From Phenylobacterium sp. (GTDB lineage Bacteria; Pseudomonadota; Alphaproteobacteria; Caulobacterales; Caulobacteraceae): 64,000 bases of DNA. The position numbers were made by a program, and so were the translations under genes. Shown here one piece after another: positions 47,958-57,316 of the stretch. Position 1 is the stretch's first letter. Each line of letters opens with the position of its first letter. The stretch is from the NCBI RefSeq assembly GCF_004299445.1, contig NZ_SCTC01000021.1, positions 29,590 to 93,589 of the forward strand, written 5' to 3'. Under the pieces are notes generated by a model that was not told where the DNA came from, did no database searches, and saw nothing but the letters and a program-made list of their open reading frames with translations.

Positions 47958-49460
47958 TCAGATCCTCAGATCCAGGCCGGCATTGACGCCCCGTCGCAGG
48001 CGCAGCGCGCCCTGCGCGGCGCTGTCAGCGTCGCCTGCGGTTTCAAGTGCGGCGCGGAAGGCCTGGCCGCGGAAAGTGCGGCCGTTGTCCGACTGGTCCT
48101 GCCAGGCCTGGCCCTGCTGACGGCCATGGTCGGCGACGTTGAACGAGAGCCCGCCAGAGAGGTCGAAGCCGGCCTGCTCCAACATCCGTTGCAGCTCGCT
48201 GGCGCGCGCCTTGAGCTCCTGCGCAGACTGGGCGTTGTCGAACATCATGGCGGCTGACAGCTGGCCCTGCGCGCCGATCTCGATGCGCACATCGACCCGG
48301 CCCATCCCTTGTGGGTTAAGCTCGAGGTCGAACCGTGAGGACTGGCCCTCCAGCTTCTTGACGATCTGGGCGGCGAGGTTGGCGACGGTCTCAGGTGAGC
48401 CGCGGACCGCGTGGGCGGCGTGGGCGGCCGGCGCGGCGGCCTGCGTTGCGGCTTTGGCGTCGGCGGCCGGGGTGGCGTCGGGACTCTCGGCGGCGACCTC
48501 GGTCTCGGGTTCCATGGCGTCGGCCGGCTTGCCGTCGTCGGCGGCAGCGGGCGCCTTGGCCGCCGCGTCGACGGCCTTGGCGTGCACAGGCTTGTCGGCG
48601 GCTTCGAGGGGCTTCAGGTCCGATCGGCCTTCAGACTCGGCTCCGCCCTTGCGCTCGGCGCGCGAAGACCGCGGCGACGCGACCGGGGCCTCCGGCCGGA
48701 CGGCTCCCTTGGCGGCGGCCGGGATCTCGGAATGGACAGCGGGGGTCGCCAACGCAGCGGTGTCTTCGGCGCCGGCGGGGGGCGGCGGGGGTGCGGCGTC
48801 GACCTGCGGCGCCGCTTCGACCGCGGCCGGCATGTTGGCGGTGACCGGTGTGGGCAGCGGCGACGCCGAACGCGGCGTCGGCGAAGGCGTTGCGGCGGGC
48901 CCGCGCGTCACAGCGGCGTCGGCGATCTCGCCCACGGGCGGCGGGACATCGTCCGCGGCTTCCGGAGCAAGTTCGGACTTGCCGGCGAGATCGGCGTTCG
49001 GATTGGCGTTCTGGATCGCTGGTTGGGCGGGCGTGCCCTTGATCTTGTCGCGGCCCCATGCCGGCGCCGTGTGTTCGGCTCGCGGCTGGGCGCTGGTAAT
49101 CTGAGGCGGCGGGGTGGCGGCCGACTGCTGTGCGGCCAAAGCGGCGACCAGGGTTGTAGCGGCTTCCATGTCGCTCGCCCCGGCGGCGGTCGCCTCCGAG
49201 GGATCCTCCGAGGCTGAATCCTCGTCCGCGTTGTCCGACAGACCCGGGATGATCGGTTGCGCGACCGGGGCGGGGGCGTCCGTCGCAGCCGGGGGGGTGG
49301 CCGTCGCAGGCGGCTGTGCGTTGCCGGGGAACAGCGCCGCCAGCAAGGCCTCGAAGCCTGCTGCGGCGCCGGGCGTGGCGTTGGCGGCGCCTGCGCCTGT
49401 TGCGCCGGGGGCGCCGGCGGCAGACGTCATGGAGGCGGAATTGAGCGCGGACGCGTTCAT
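47958..49460 (-). CDS. fliK: Flagellar hook-length control protein FliK
   Basis: Secreted ruler that sets hook length and switches export specificity. 500 residues from ATG 49460 (MNASALNSASMTSAAG). The long Ala/Pro-rich, disordered middle is usual, and the C-terminal Flg_hook domain is clear: RFDLELNPQGMGRVDVRIEI, then AQSAQELKARASELQRMLEQ. The open frame extends upstream past 49460, but that stretch lies over the sigma-54 promoter. First gene of the hook operon. Confidence 0.9.
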   Translation of the reverse strand: MNASALNSASMTSAAGAPGATGAGAANATPGAAAGFEALLAALFPGNAQPPATATPPAATDAPAPVAQPIIPGLSDNADEDSASEDPSEATAAGASDMEAATTLVAALAAQQSAATPPPQITSAQPRAEHTAPAWGRDKIKGTPAQPAIQNANPNADLAGKSELAPEAADDVPPPVGEIADAAVTRGPAATPSPTPRSASPLPTPVTANMPAAVEAAPQVDAAPPPPPAGAEDTAALATPAVHSEIPAAAKGAVRPEAPVASPRSSRAERKGGAESEGRSDLKPLEAADKPVHAKAVDAAAKAPAAADDGKPADAMEPETEVAAESPDATPAADAKAATQAAAPAAHAAHAVRGSPETVANLAAQIVKKLEGQSSRFDLELNPQGMGRVDVRIEIGAQGQLSAAMMFDNAQSAQELKARASELQRMLEQAGFDLSGGLSFNVADHGRQQGQAWQDQSDNGRTFRGQAFRAALETAGDADSAAQGALRLRRGVNAGLDLRI

Positions 49461-49529
49461 GAGGCCTTGGGAAGCGACGCTTCGATGTGAGGAGCGGCGC
49501 GTCCTGCGCCTGACATTCGACAGGGACTG

Positions 49530-49545
49530 AGCAACGACCGCGCCA
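49530..49545 (-). promoter_or_regulatory. Sigma-54 promoter of the fliK-flgD-flgE (hook) operon
   Basis: Minus-strand TGGCGCGGTCGTTGCT keeps the GG-N10-GC spacing (GG at 49544-49543, GC at 49532-49531) and TTGC of the RpoN consensus. It puts the transcript start about 60 bases before fliK. Caulobacter hook operons are RpoN- and FlbD-dependent. Confidence 0.8.
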
Positions 49546-49717
49546 GTTTGGCAGTTTGTTGAATTAGAAGGATTATTTCTCGTCTCGTCCCATGCCCGTT
49601 CGCGGCTCGGGGAGGAATTTGCCGGGCCGCTGGCGACCGCATGGGGCATTCCCTGCCGGTCTGCGGACCTGGTCGGTCGCATCCTTTCGGCGCCGTTTGG
49701 CATGCCCATTCAGAAAC

Positions 49718-49733
49718 TGGCGCCGCTCTTGCG
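49718..49733 (+). promoter_or_regulatory. Sigma-54 promoter of flgK-flgL
   Basis: TGGCGCCGCTCTTGCG with exact GG-N10-GC spacing (49719-49720 and 49731-49732). It predicts a 5' leader of about 134 bases before flgK. The divergent sigma-54 pair is the counterpart of the Caulobacter flaN/flbG control region. Confidence 0.82.
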
Positions 49734-49822
49734 CTCTATTTCACGAACCCATCGGGTCCAGAGAAGGACCATGCTGAAAAGATTGAATAAATTCCGGCCT
49801 GACGCGTGCGCGTTCACCAATG

Positions 49823-49866
49823 CCCCGGCAGAATCCGCCGGGTCATGCGTCAGCCTTTGCCGGGCG
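49823..49866. promoter_or_regulatory. Candidate FlbD (ftr) sites downstream of the flgK promoter
   Basis: CCCCGGCAGAATCCGCCGGG at 49823-49842 is an imperfect dyad, with a second TTGCCGGGCG at 49857-49866. In Caulobacter, ftr elements bound by FlbD lie downstream of the flaN start site and serve both divergent promoters. The position fits; the exact consensus is from memory. The rest of 49461-49877 holds no gene. Confidence 0.4.
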
Positions 49867-49877
49867 GAGCCTGATCC

Positions 49878-51974
49878 ATGTCGCTGAGCGCCACTCTCCG
49901 CACCGCCTCTTCCGGCCTCCAGGCCGCGCAGGCGTCGCTGCGCACGGTCTCGGACAACATCTCCAATGTGAACACGCCCGGTTACGTGCGGAAGGCGGTC
50001 GATCAGGAGTCGCTGGTCGTCAACGGCGCCGGCATGGGCGTGAAGATCGGCGGCATCCGGCGCGTCACCGATCAGTACCTGCAGCTGGCCTCGCTGACCG
50101 CGGCGTCCGACGCCAAGCGCTGGGACGCGGTGGCGCAGTACCTGGACAACGCCCAGAGCCTGTTCGGCAATCCGGGCAACGACGGATTCTTCTTCACTCG
50201 CCTGGACAAGATCTTCGCCGGCTTCTCGACGGTGGCGGATGACCCCTCCTCGACGCTGCTGCGCGGCCAGGCGCTGTCGAACGTCCAGGACTTCCTCACC
50301 GAAGCCGACCGCATCAACAGCCAGATCGTTTCGCTGGGCGACACCGTCGAGACCCGCATCACCGCGGGCATCGACCGCGCCAATCACCTGCTTGAGCAGA
50401 TCTCGATCCTCAACGCCGACATCAAGCGCGCGAGCCTTGTGGGCGCAGACGCCTCGGGCTCGGAGAACATCCAGAGCCAGCTGTTGGACGAGCTGTCCGG
50501 CCTGATGAATATCAGGATCGCGGGCCGCAACGGCGGCGGTGTCGATGTGCGCTCGGTCGAGGGCGTGCTGCTCGCCGGCGACCAGCCGGCAAAGCTGAAC
50601 TACGTCTCGACCGACTCCACGCCCGGCTACATCACCGCTCTTCCCGCCAACAGCACCTTGGAACAGCCGATCGAGCTGACCAGCGGCGAGCTGAAAGGCC
50701 TGACCGAGCTGCGCGACGTCGAGCTGCCCAAGATCTACGAGCAGCTGGGCGAGTTCGTTTCCAAGGCCGTCGACCAACTGAACGCCGCGCACAATGACGC
50801 AGCGGCCTACCCGCCGCCGGCCACGATGGCCGGCCGCAACACCGGGCTCGACCTCACGACCGCCGTCACAGGCTTCACCGGCACTTCTACGATCGCCATC
50901 GTCAACGCCGCGGGGGTGATGCAGCGTTCGATCGCCGTGGACTTCACGGCGGGCACGATGTCGGTCAACGGCGGCGCCGCGACGGCCTTCACCCCGGCGA
51001 CGTTCCTGGCCGACCTGAACACCGCGCTGACCGGCTTCGGCAACGCCACCTTCTCCGGCGGCGCTCTGACCCTGAACGCCACCGGCGGCAACGGGCTGGC
51101 CATCGACGAGGGCACGTCGAACAAGGCCGGCCGCGCCTTCTCGCACTTCTTCGGCCTGAACGACCTGATCAAGACCACGGGCCAGACCAACTACGCCACC
51201 GGCCTCACGGCGGCGAGCCCGCACGGCTTCACCCCCGGCGACCAGATCTCGCTTCGGCTGTCGTATCCCGACGGCCGCCCGATCCGGGATGTGAACGTCA
51301 CCGTCCCGGCGGCGGCCAACATGAGCGATCTGCTCAATTCGCTGAACAACAACGCGACCGGCGTGGGCCTCTACGGCGCATTCAGCCTCGACAGCAACGG
51401 CGTGCTGACGTTCGCCGGCTCCGCGCCACTGGACGCCAAACTCTCGGTCGTCACCGACAACACCGAGCGGGGCGCGGGCGGCCCGTCGATCAGCCAGTTC
51501 TTCGGCCTGGGCGTTCAGGCGCGGTCTTCGCGGGCCAGCCGCTTTGCGATCAACCCGACCCTGCAGTCCGACCCCACGAAGCTGGCGATGGGCAAGCTCG
51601 ACACGGCGGCGGCCATTGGCCAGGTCGCGGTCCGGCCGGGCGACGGGAAGGGCGCTCTCGCCATCGCCGGGGCGGGCGAGACCTCGACGCTGTTCCAGGC
51701 CGCCGGCTCGCTGGGCCAAGTGACCATGTCGCTCAGCCGTTACGCCTCGGAGTTCGGCGGCACGGTCGGCCGCGTCGCCGCCGCCGCCGAAACCCGCAAG
51801 GAAAGCGCCGAGGGCGTCGCCCGCGAGGCCACCAATCGGCGCCAGTCCGTCGAGGGCGTGAACCTCGACGAGGAGCTGGTGAACCTCACCACCTATCAAC
51901 AAGCGTTCAACGCTTCCGCCCGCATGATCCAGGCCGCCAGCGACCTCTTCGAGGTCCTGGTGAACATGGTCTGA
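49878..51974 (+). CDS. flgK: Flagellar hook-associated protein 1 FlgK
   Basis: First hook-filament junction protein. 698 residues. The N-terminal pattern TLRTASSGLQAAQASLRTVS and NISNVNTPGYVRK is conserved in FlgK, followed by FFTRLDKIFAGFSTVADDPS, and the C-terminal helix EGVNLDEELVNLTTYQQAFN, ASARMIQAASDLFEVLVNM. The protein is longer than enterobacterial FlgK (about 550) because of a large central insert. flgL starts 11 bases downstream. Confidence 0.95.
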   Translation: MSLSATLRTASSGLQAAQASLRTVSDNISNVNTPGYVRKAVDQESLVVNGAGMGVKIGGIRRVTDQYLQLASLTAASDAKRWDAVAQYLDNAQSLFGNPGNDGFFFTRLDKIFAGFSTVADDPSSTLLRGQALSNVQDFLTEADRINSQIVSLGDTVETRITAGIDRANHLLEQISILNADIKRASLVGADASGSENIQSQLLDELSGLMNIRIAGRNGGGVDVRSVEGVLLAGDQPAKLNYVSTDSTPGYITALPANSTLEQPIELTSGELKGLTELRDVELPKIYEQLGEFVSKAVDQLNAAHNDAAAYPPPATMAGRNTGLDLTTAVTGFTGTSTIAIVNAAGVMQRSIAVDFTAGTMSVNGGAATAFTPATFLADLNTALTGFGNATFSGGALTLNATGGNGLAIDEGTSNKAGRAFSHFFGLNDLIKTTGQTNYATGLTAASPHGFTPGDQISLRLSYPDGRPIRDVNVTVPAAANMSDLLNSLNNNATGVGLYGAFSLDSNGVLTFAGSAPLDAKLSVVTDNTERGAGGPSISQFFGLGVQARSSRASRFAINPTLQSDPTKLAMGKLDTAAAIGQVAVRPGDGKGALAIAGAGETSTLFQAAGSLGQVTMSLSRYASEFGGTVGRVAAAAETRKESAEGVAREATNRRQSVEGVNLDEELVNLTTYQQAFNASARMIQAASDLFEVLVNMV

Positions 51975-51984
51975 GGAGTCCGCC

Positions 51985-52914
51985 ATGGTCACCCGCGTCA
52001 CCACCCCCGGCAACTACGCCGCCGTTCTCACCAACCTGCTCGCCGCCCAGCAGCGCCAGCAGGACGCCGGCAACAAGGTCGCCACGCAGAAGAACGGCGA
52101 CGACCTGAAAGACTACGCCAAGTCCTCCGAGCTGCTCACCGCCATGCGGACCGTCCAAACGCGGCTTTCGGCCTACCAGGAACAGAGCAAGCTGCTGGCC
52201 GACAAGCTGGCTACGCAGAACACCGGGATCGTGCGCGTCGCTGACGCCGCGCAGGCGGTGCGCCAGATCTTCTCGGACGCCATCGCCTCGGGGCGCGTCG
52301 ACACCCTGGTGGAGGACGTGCAGGCCCAGCTCAGCAATGCGGTCGAAGGCATGAACGGCCGCTATGGGGGCAAGTACATTTTCGCCGGCGGCCAAGTGGA
52401 CACCCGGCCGGTGAGCGTCATCAACCTCTCGCAGCTGACCGCCGGGCCGCCGATCTCCAGCTTCTTCCTGAACGATCAATTCCAGGTGACCGCCAAGCTG
52501 GACGAGGCCACGACCATCAACACCGGCATCCTGGCCGACGACCTCGGCACCGCGATGCTGACCGCGTTCCAGAGCTTCCAGGCGTTCCAGGAAGGGGCCA
52601 ATGGGCCCTTCACCGGCGCAATGACTGACGCTCAGCGGACCTTCCTCGAGGGACAGCTCACCGTCTGGGACAGCGTGCGCACCAACGTGACCAACATCGC
52701 CGCCTACAACGGCACCAACCAGAAGCGCATCGAGACGGTCTTCTCGGACCTGGAGAACCGCCAGAACACGCTGGCGGGCATGGTGGGCGACATCACCGAC
52801 GCCGACATGGCCCAGGCCGCAGCCGAGCTGCAGACCGCTCAGCTCTCGGTGCAGTCGGCGGCCTATGTGTTCCAGTCGCTCAAGGACTCCTCGCTGCTGA
52901 ACGTGCTGCGCTAG
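51985..52914 (+). CDS. flgL: Flagellar hook-associated protein 3 FlgL
   Basis: Second junction protein between hook and filament, homologous to flagellin. 309 residues. The N-terminal helical part ([20 protein letters not shown]) and C-terminal part ([20 protein letters not shown] then [12 protein letters not shown]) have the flagellin coiled-coil layout, and [19 protein letters not shown] is typical of FlgL. Co-transcribed with flgK. Confidence 0.93.
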   Translation: MVTRVTTPGNYAAVLTNLLAAQQRQQDAGNKVATQKNGDDLKDYAKSSELLTAMRTVQTRLSAYQEQSKLLADKLATQNTGIVRVADAAQAVRQIFSDAIASGRVDTLVEDVQAQLSNAVEGMNGRYGGKYIFAGGQVDTRPVSVINLSQLTAGPPISSFFLNDQFQVTAKLDEATTINTGILADDLGTAMLTAFQSFQAFQEGANGPFTGAMTDAQRTFLEGQLTVWDSVRTNVTNIAAYNGTNQKRIETVFSDLENRQNTLAGMVGDITDADMAQAAAELQTAQLSVQSAAYVFQSLKDSSLLNVLR

Positions 52915-52946
52915 GGCGTCCGTCCAGACGGCTGCGGCGCTGTCCA

Positions 52947-52977
52947 CTCTCCCCATCACGAGGAGGGAGGACTATAT
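52947..52977 (+). repeat. Small hairpin with TATAT before mnmA (motif copy 1)
   Basis: CTCTCCCCATCACGAGGAGG followed by GAGGACTATAT. The same layout occurs at 54453-54483. It sits on the mnmA start codon: the GGAGGGAGG part acts as a ribosome binding site for ATG 52976. Confidence 0.5.
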
Positions 52978-54166
52978 GGCGGTCATGAACGCCCCGGTCC
53001 TCGCCTCCGACCGCCTGAGCGACGGCCTGATCGAGGCCGCGCGCGACGCCGTGCGCCTGCCCGTCGGGACCCGGATCGTGGCCGCCATGTCGGGCGGCGT
53101 GGACTCCACCGTCACCGCCGCGCTGTTGGCCCGCGCCGGCTATGACGTGGTGGGCGTCACGCTGCAGCTCTACGATCACGGGGCGGCGATCCAGAAGAAG
53201 GGGGCCTGCTGCGCCGGCCAGGACATCCACGACGCCCGCACGGCCGCCGACGCCATCGGCATCCCGCACTACGTCCTGGACTACGAGAGCCGCTTCAAGC
53301 AGCAGGTGATCGAGGACTTCGCCGACAGCTATCTGCGCGGCGAGACGCCCATTCCCTGCATCCGCTGCAATCAGACGGTGAAGTTCCGGGACCTGCTGGA
53401 CGTCGCCCGCGACCTGGGCGCCGAAGCCATGGCCACGGGCCACTATGTGCGCCGCGAAGTGGGTCCGAGCGGGCCCGAGCTGCATCGGGCCGTCGATCCG
53501 GCGCGCGACCAGTCGTACTTCCTGTTCGCGACGACCCCCGAGCAGTTGGCCTATCTGCGCTTCCCTCTGGGCGGCCTGCCCAAGCCGGCGGTGAGGGCGG
53601 CGGCGACCGAGCTTGGACTGGCGGTTGCCGACAAGCCCGATAGCCAGGACATCTGCTTCGTACCCGAGGGCCGCTACACCACCGTGATCGACCGACTGCG
53701 CCCGCACGGCGCCGAGCCGGGCGACATCGTGCACCTGGACGGCCGCGTGTTGGGCCGCCACGACGGCGTGACCCGCTACACGATCGGACAGCGCCGCGGG
53801 CTGAACGTGGCGGTGGGCGACCCGCTGTTCGTGGTGCGGATCGACGCCGATGCGCGGCAGGTCGTCGTGGGCCCGCGCGAGGCCTTGCTGACGCGTGCGC
53901 TGTCGCTGAAGGAAACCAACTGGATCGGCGACGGGCCGTCGATCGAGGACGCCATGACGCGCCAGCGCGCCGTGCTGGCGCGCGTGCGTTCGACGCGAGA
54001 GCCGGTGCTGGCCCGCCTGGGGGTGGTCGATGGTCAGCCCGGGCTGGTGTTCGGCGCGCCGGAAGAGGGTGTCGCGCCGGGGCAGGCCTGCGTGCTGTAC
54101 GATCCGGACGAGCAGTCCCGGGTGCTGGGCGGCGGGTTCATCGTGGGCACGGTTCGCAACCACTGA
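52976..54166 (+). CDS. mnmA: tRNA-specific 2-thiouridylase MnmA
   Basis: Adds sulfur to U34 of tRNA Lys, Glu and Gln. 396 residues. The ATP PP-loop is [13 protein letters not shown] near residues 39-51, catalytic Cys in [10 protein letters not shown] near 127, and the second Cys in DSQDICFVP near 226. A C-terminal beta-barrel domain follows ([31 protein letters not shown]). ATG 52976 has GGAGGGAGG upstream; ATG 52985 is also possible. Confidence 0.95.
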   Translation: MAVMNAPVLASDRLSDGLIEAARDAVRLPVGTRIVAAMSGGVDSTVTAALLARAGYDVVGVTLQLYDHGAAIQKKGACCAGQDIHDARTAADAIGIPHYVLDYESRFKQQVIEDFADSYLRGETPIPCIRCNQTVKFRDLLDVARDLGAEAMATGHYVRREVGPSGPELHRAVDPARDQSYFLFATTPEQLAYLRFPLGGLPKPAVRAAATELGLAVADKPDSQDICFVPEGRYTTVIDRLRPHGAEPGDIVHLDGRVLGRHDGVTRYTIGQRRGLNVAVGDPLFVVRIDADARQVVVGPREALLTRALSLKETNWIGDGPSIEDAMTRQRAVLARVRSTREPVLARLGVVDGQPGLVFGAPEEGVAPGQACVLYDPDEQSRVLGGGFIVGTVRNH

Positions 54167-54249
54167 GCATCTCCTACGTCTCGCGCGCTATCGTGCCGGG
54201 CGCGTGCGTCAGAAGCGGTCGCAACGGGGATGTGGTACCGTCCGCGACC

Positions 54250-54447
54250 ATGGACGTTCGCCAGCTTGTGGACATCGCCTGCGAAGAGGATCCCAGGGCG
54301 CCGTGCCTTTGGCTGCCGTCCGACCTATTCCCTGAGTTCTGCGACGCGATCCGGCAGCGGCCGAACGTGGTGGGCGCCGTGATCTATCGCAACAAGACCA
54401 TCCGTGACGGCGGGCCGTACTCCGACATCACCACGCGGCGCCCTTAG
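54250..54447 (+). CDS. Small hypothetical protein
   Basis: 65 residues from ATG 54250 (MDVRQLVDIACEEDPRAPCL). The middle WLPSDLFPEFCDAIRQRPNV looks like a folded helical protein, and codon use matches neighbours. I know no family. It lies between mnmA and the thiolase. Two Cys residues are present. Moderate doubt remains that it is translated. Confidence 0.55.
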   Translation: MDVRQLVDIACEEDPRAPCLWLPSDLFPEFCDAIRQRPNVVGAVIYRNKTIRDGGPYSDITTRRP

Positions 54448-54452
54448 GGACG

Positions 54453-54483
54453 CCCTCCCCATATCGCGGAGGGAGGGCTATAT
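54453..54483 (+). repeat. Small hairpin with TATAT before the thiolase (motif copy 2)
   Basis: CCCTCCCC-ATATCGC-GGAGGG followed by AGGGCTATAT, closely matching 52947-52977. It can fold as a hairpin, and TATAT could be a -10 element. It is also the kind of sequence present at the ends of the 138-bp repeats, so it may be a decayed remnant. Confidence 0.5.
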
Positions 54484-54490
54484 CCCGCCC

Positions 54491-55678
54491 ATGAGCAGCA
54501 CCGATCCCGTCGTCATCGCATCGTACGCCCGCACGCCCATGGGCGGCTTCCAGGGCGTCCTTACCGGCGTGAAGGCCACCGAACTGGGCGCCGCCGCCGT
54601 GAAGGCGGCCGTCGAACGCGCGGGCGCGTCGCCCGACGCCATCGAGCAGATCGTCATGGGCTGCGTCCTGCCGGCCGGCCTGGGCCAGGCGCCGGCGCGG
54701 CAGGCGGCGCTGGGCGCCGGTCTGCCCAAGTCGGTCGAGGCCACGACCGTGAACAAGATGTGCGGCTCGGGCATGCAGGCCGCGATCATGGCGCACGACG
54801 CGTTGGCCGCCGGCAGTGTCGACGTCATCGTGGCCGGCGGCATGGAGAGCATGACCGGCGCGCCCTACCTGATGACCAAGCACCGCGGCGGCGCGCGGAT
54901 CGGCCACGACACCATGTTCGACCACATGTATCTCGACGGCCTGGAAGACGCCTACGAGCCCGGCCGCCTGATGGGCAGCTTCGCCGAGGAGTCGGCGCGG
55001 GCCTACCAGTTCACGCGCGAGGCGCAGGACGAGTACGCCATCGGCAGCCTCGTCAAGGCCAAGGCGGCCATCGAGAGCGGCGCGTTCCGGCGCGAGATCA
55101 CGCCGGTGACGGTCTCGGGCCGCAAGGGCGATGTGGTCGTCGACACCGACGAGCAGCCGCTGAAGGCCGACCCGGCCAAGATCCCGACGCTCAGGCCCGC
55201 CTTCGCCAAGGACGGGACGATCACCGCAGCCAACGCCAGCTCGATCTCGGACGGCGCCGCCGCGCTGGTGATGACGCGCGAGAGCGTGGCCCGGAAGCTG
55301 GGGCTCAAGATCGTCGCCCGCGTCGCCGGCCACGCGGCCCACGCCCACGAGCCGGGCCTGTTCACCACCGCCCCGGTGCCCGCCGTCCAGAAGGCGCTGA
55401 AGCGCGCCGGCTGGAGCGTGGACGACGTCGACCTGTTCGAGATCAACGAGGCCTTCGCCGTGGTCGCCATGATCGCCGAGCGCGACCTGGGGATCGACCG
55501 GGCGAAGCTCAACGTCAACGGCGGCGCCTGCGCGCTGGGCCACCCGATCGGGGCGTCCGGGGCGCGGATCCTGGCGACGCTGCTGTCGGCGCTGGAAGCG
55601 CGCGGCGGGAAGCGCGGCGTCGCCTCGCTGTGCATCGGCGGCGGCGAGGCGACGGCCATGGCGGTGGAACTGGCCTAA
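54491..55678 (+). CDS. Acetyl-CoA C-acetyltransferase (thiolase)
   Basis: Complete thiolase of 395 residues. Active-site Cys in NKMCGSGMQA near residue 90, HPIGASGARI near 351 with the catalytic His, and the second Cys in SLCIGGGEATAM near 381. The pattern MSSTDPVVIASYARTPMGGF with intact short loops fits biosynthetic, acetoacetyl-CoA-type thiolases (PhaA/AtoB class); I leave the symbol empty because phaB is not near. Start ATG 54491. A palindromic repeat follows its stop. Confidence 0.94.
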   Translation: MSSTDPVVIASYARTPMGGFQGVLTGVKATELGAAAVKAAVERAGASPDAIEQIVMGCVLPAGLGQAPARQAALGAGLPKSVEATTVNKMCGSGMQAAIMAHDALAAGSVDVIVAGGMESMTGAPYLMTKHRGGARIGHDTMFDHMYLDGLEDAYEPGRLMGSFAEESARAYQFTREAQDEYAIGSLVKAKAAIESGAFRREITPVTVSGRKGDVVVDTDEQPLKADPAKIPTLRPAFAKDGTITAANASSISDGAAALVMTRESVARKLGLKIVARVAGHAAHAHEPGLFTTAPVPAVQKALKRAGWSVDDVDLFEINEAFAVVAMIAERDLGIDRAKLNVNGGACALGHPIGASGARILATLLSALEARGGKRGVASLCIGGGEATAMAVELA

Positions 55679-55687
55679 AGAGCCGTT

Positions 55688-55824
55688 CTTTCCCCTTCAT
55701 GGGGAGAGTGGCGAGCGAAGCGAGACGGGTGGGGCGGTCATGATCCTCCCCGCCCTCAGCATTCTGGCCTGGACTTCCCCACCCTGACCGCTTCGCGGTC
55801 TGTCCCTCCCCATGAAGGGGAGGG
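55688..55824. repeat. Dispersed palindromic repeat, copy 2 (about 137 bp)
   Basis: Same organisation as 17893-18030: left hairpin with TCCCCTTCATGGGGA, right hairpin with CCTCCCCATGAAGGGGAGG, and internal GGGTGGGG / CTTCCCCACCC pairing. It fills the space between two convergent stop codons (thiolase and AHSA1 gene), a place where it could work as a bidirectional terminator. Confidence 0.8.
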
Positions 55825-55829
55825 AAGGC

Positions 55830-56318
55830 TCACAGCGTCTTCGCCACCGCCTCCATCTGCTCGGCCACGGCGCCCCAGCCGTCGTGGAAGCCCATCTCCT
55901 CGTGCTGCTTGCGCTTGGCGACCGTGGGGTGGGCGACGCGGGCGGTGTAGAGGGTCTTGCCGCCCGGCTGGGCCTCGAAGGTCACGGTGGCCGTCATCAT
56001 CCCGCCGTCCTCGGCCGGGACCCAGCCTGCGGTGAACGCGTCGGTGAAGACGATCTTCTGGTCGGGGACCACCTCGAGATAGACGCCCTTGTTCGGGAAG
56101 ACCTCGCCGTCGGGGCCGTACATGACGTTCTCGCTGGCGCCGCCCGGCGTCAGGTCCATGGCGGTGACCTCGGCCCGCCAGGGCTTGGGGCAGAACCAGT
56201 CGGGGAACCGTTCCGGCGTGGTCCAGAGCCTGAACAGCTGCTGAGGCGTGGCGTCGACAAGGCGCGCCAGCACCAGCTCGCGCTCGTGGGTCGGGGCGAT
56301 CTCGACGGGGGTGGCCAT
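55830..56318 (-). CDS. AHSA1 / SRPBCC domain protein
   Basis: 162 residues from ATG 56318. The START-like ligand-binding fold is shown by RELVLARLVDATPQQLFRLW, TPERFPDWFCPKPW and VFTDAFTAGWVPAEDGGM, ending in GWGAVAEQMEAV. Such proteins bind hydrophobic ligands or act as Hsp90-activator-like factors; none can be specified. The open frame upstream of the ATG is a shadow of the DUF3617 gene. Confidence 0.9.
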   Translation of the reverse strand: MATPVEIAPTHERELVLARLVDATPQQLFRLWTTPERFPDWFCPKPWRAEVTAMDLTPGGASENVMYGPDGEVFPNKGVYLEVVPDQKIVFTDAFTAGWVPAEDGGMMTATVTFEAQPGGKTLYTARVAHPTVAKRKQHEEMGFHDGWGAVAEQMEAVAKTL

Positions 56319-56398
56319 ACGCTGTCTCCTCGGGGACTGGTGGTTCGCTGATGCCCCCAAGGACGGCGAGGCCGCCCCCGTCCCGACACGCCTCGCGA

Positions 56399-56968
56399 CT
56401 ATTTTCCGCCCATCGCGGCCACGTCGTTGATGTTGATCGTCGCGCCGCCGGGCAGCGTCATGTCGCCGGGCTTCATGCCGGCCGGGCAGGCGCCCTGCCA
56501 GACGCCGGTCATCTCCATCTCCTGCGTGCCGTTCATCTGCAGCATCTTCGCGCCGGTGGTGGTGGTGGACATCTTCAGCACGTACTTCGTGTTGAAGTCG
56601 CCCGTGATCGTGCCGGTCGAGACGTTCTTGCCGGCCTCGCCGAAGTCGCACTCGGACTCGATGCGCCAGCCGCCAGCCATCGGCGTGATCGTGTTCTTGG
56701 CGCAGATGTCCTTGCCCGCGGCCTGACCCCACACCGTCATCCTGGCCTCGGTGGTCTCGTCCAGGCAGAGCTTCGTCTCCTGGCTGCCGGCGGTCGAACT
56801 GACCGTCTGCAGCCACAGGCCGGGCTTGCGCTTGGGCGCGGTGACAGGGCCGGCCGGAGCCGAGGCCGCAGCCCCCGCCGCGCCATCGGCCGAGGCGGCC
56901 TTCTCTTCCGGCTTAGAACAGGCGGCCAGGGCCAGCAGCCCCACGCCCAGCACAGCAACGACACGCAT
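56399..56968 (-). CDS. DUF3617 family lipoprotein
   Basis: 189 residues. The N-terminus MRVVAVLGVGLLALAACSKP is a lipoprotein signal with lipobox LAAC at 14-17. The DUF3617 domain starts near 45 (KRKPGLWLQTVSSTAG) and contains CLDETTEARMTVW, the Cys-rich GKDICAKNTITPMAGGWRIE and QGACPAGMKPGDMTLPGG. Family function is unknown; four Cys residues in the mature part may form disulfides. Confidence 0.88.
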   Translation of the reverse strand: MRVVAVLGVGLLALAACSKPEEKAASADGAAGAAASAPAGPVTAPKRKPGLWLQTVSSTAGSQETKLCLDETTEARMTVWGQAAGKDICAKNTITPMAGGWRIESECDFGEAGKNVSTGTITGDFNTKYVLKMSTTTTGAKMLQMNGTQEMEMTGVWQGACPAGMKPGDMTLPGGATININDVAAMGGK

Positions 56969-57027
56969 CTTGATCTCTCCGTTCGCGTTCCCCAGCTTCG
57001 ACCCTAACGGTCACGGGAGCCCGATCA

Positions 57028-57309
57028 ATGTCCGAACAACCTTCAGGCGCACTCCGGGACACCGGCGAGCGCTACGAAATGGACGAGGCGGGGCACACCG
57101 CCTACGCCGACTACCGGAAGACGGGCGACCGCCTCTACATCGACTACGTCTTCAGCCCGCCGCCCCTGCGCGGCAGCGGCGCCTCGGGGCGGCTGATGGC
57201 GGCGCTGTCGGCCGAGGCCCGCGACCAGGGACTGAAGATCACGCCCATCTGCGGCTACGCGGCGGCCTGGCTGCGACGGAGCCCCGAGTTCCACGACCTG
57301 GTGGGGTAG
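57028..57309 (+). CDS. Small GNAT-fold N-acetyltransferase
   Basis: 93 residues. It carries HTAYADYRKTGDRLYIDYVF, the acetyl-CoA loop PPPLRGSGASGRLMAALSAE and the conserved C-terminal ITPICGYAAAWLRRSPEFHD. Same family as the gene at 40131, clearly divergent in sequence. Substrate unknown. It ends 7 bases before the convergent gene at 57317. Confidence 0.88.
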   Translation: MSEQPSGALRDTGERYEMDEAGHTAYADYRKTGDRLYIDYVFSPPPLRGSGASGRLMAALSAEARDQGLKITPICGYAAAWLRRSPEFHDLVG

Positions 57310-57316
57310 GTCGGAG

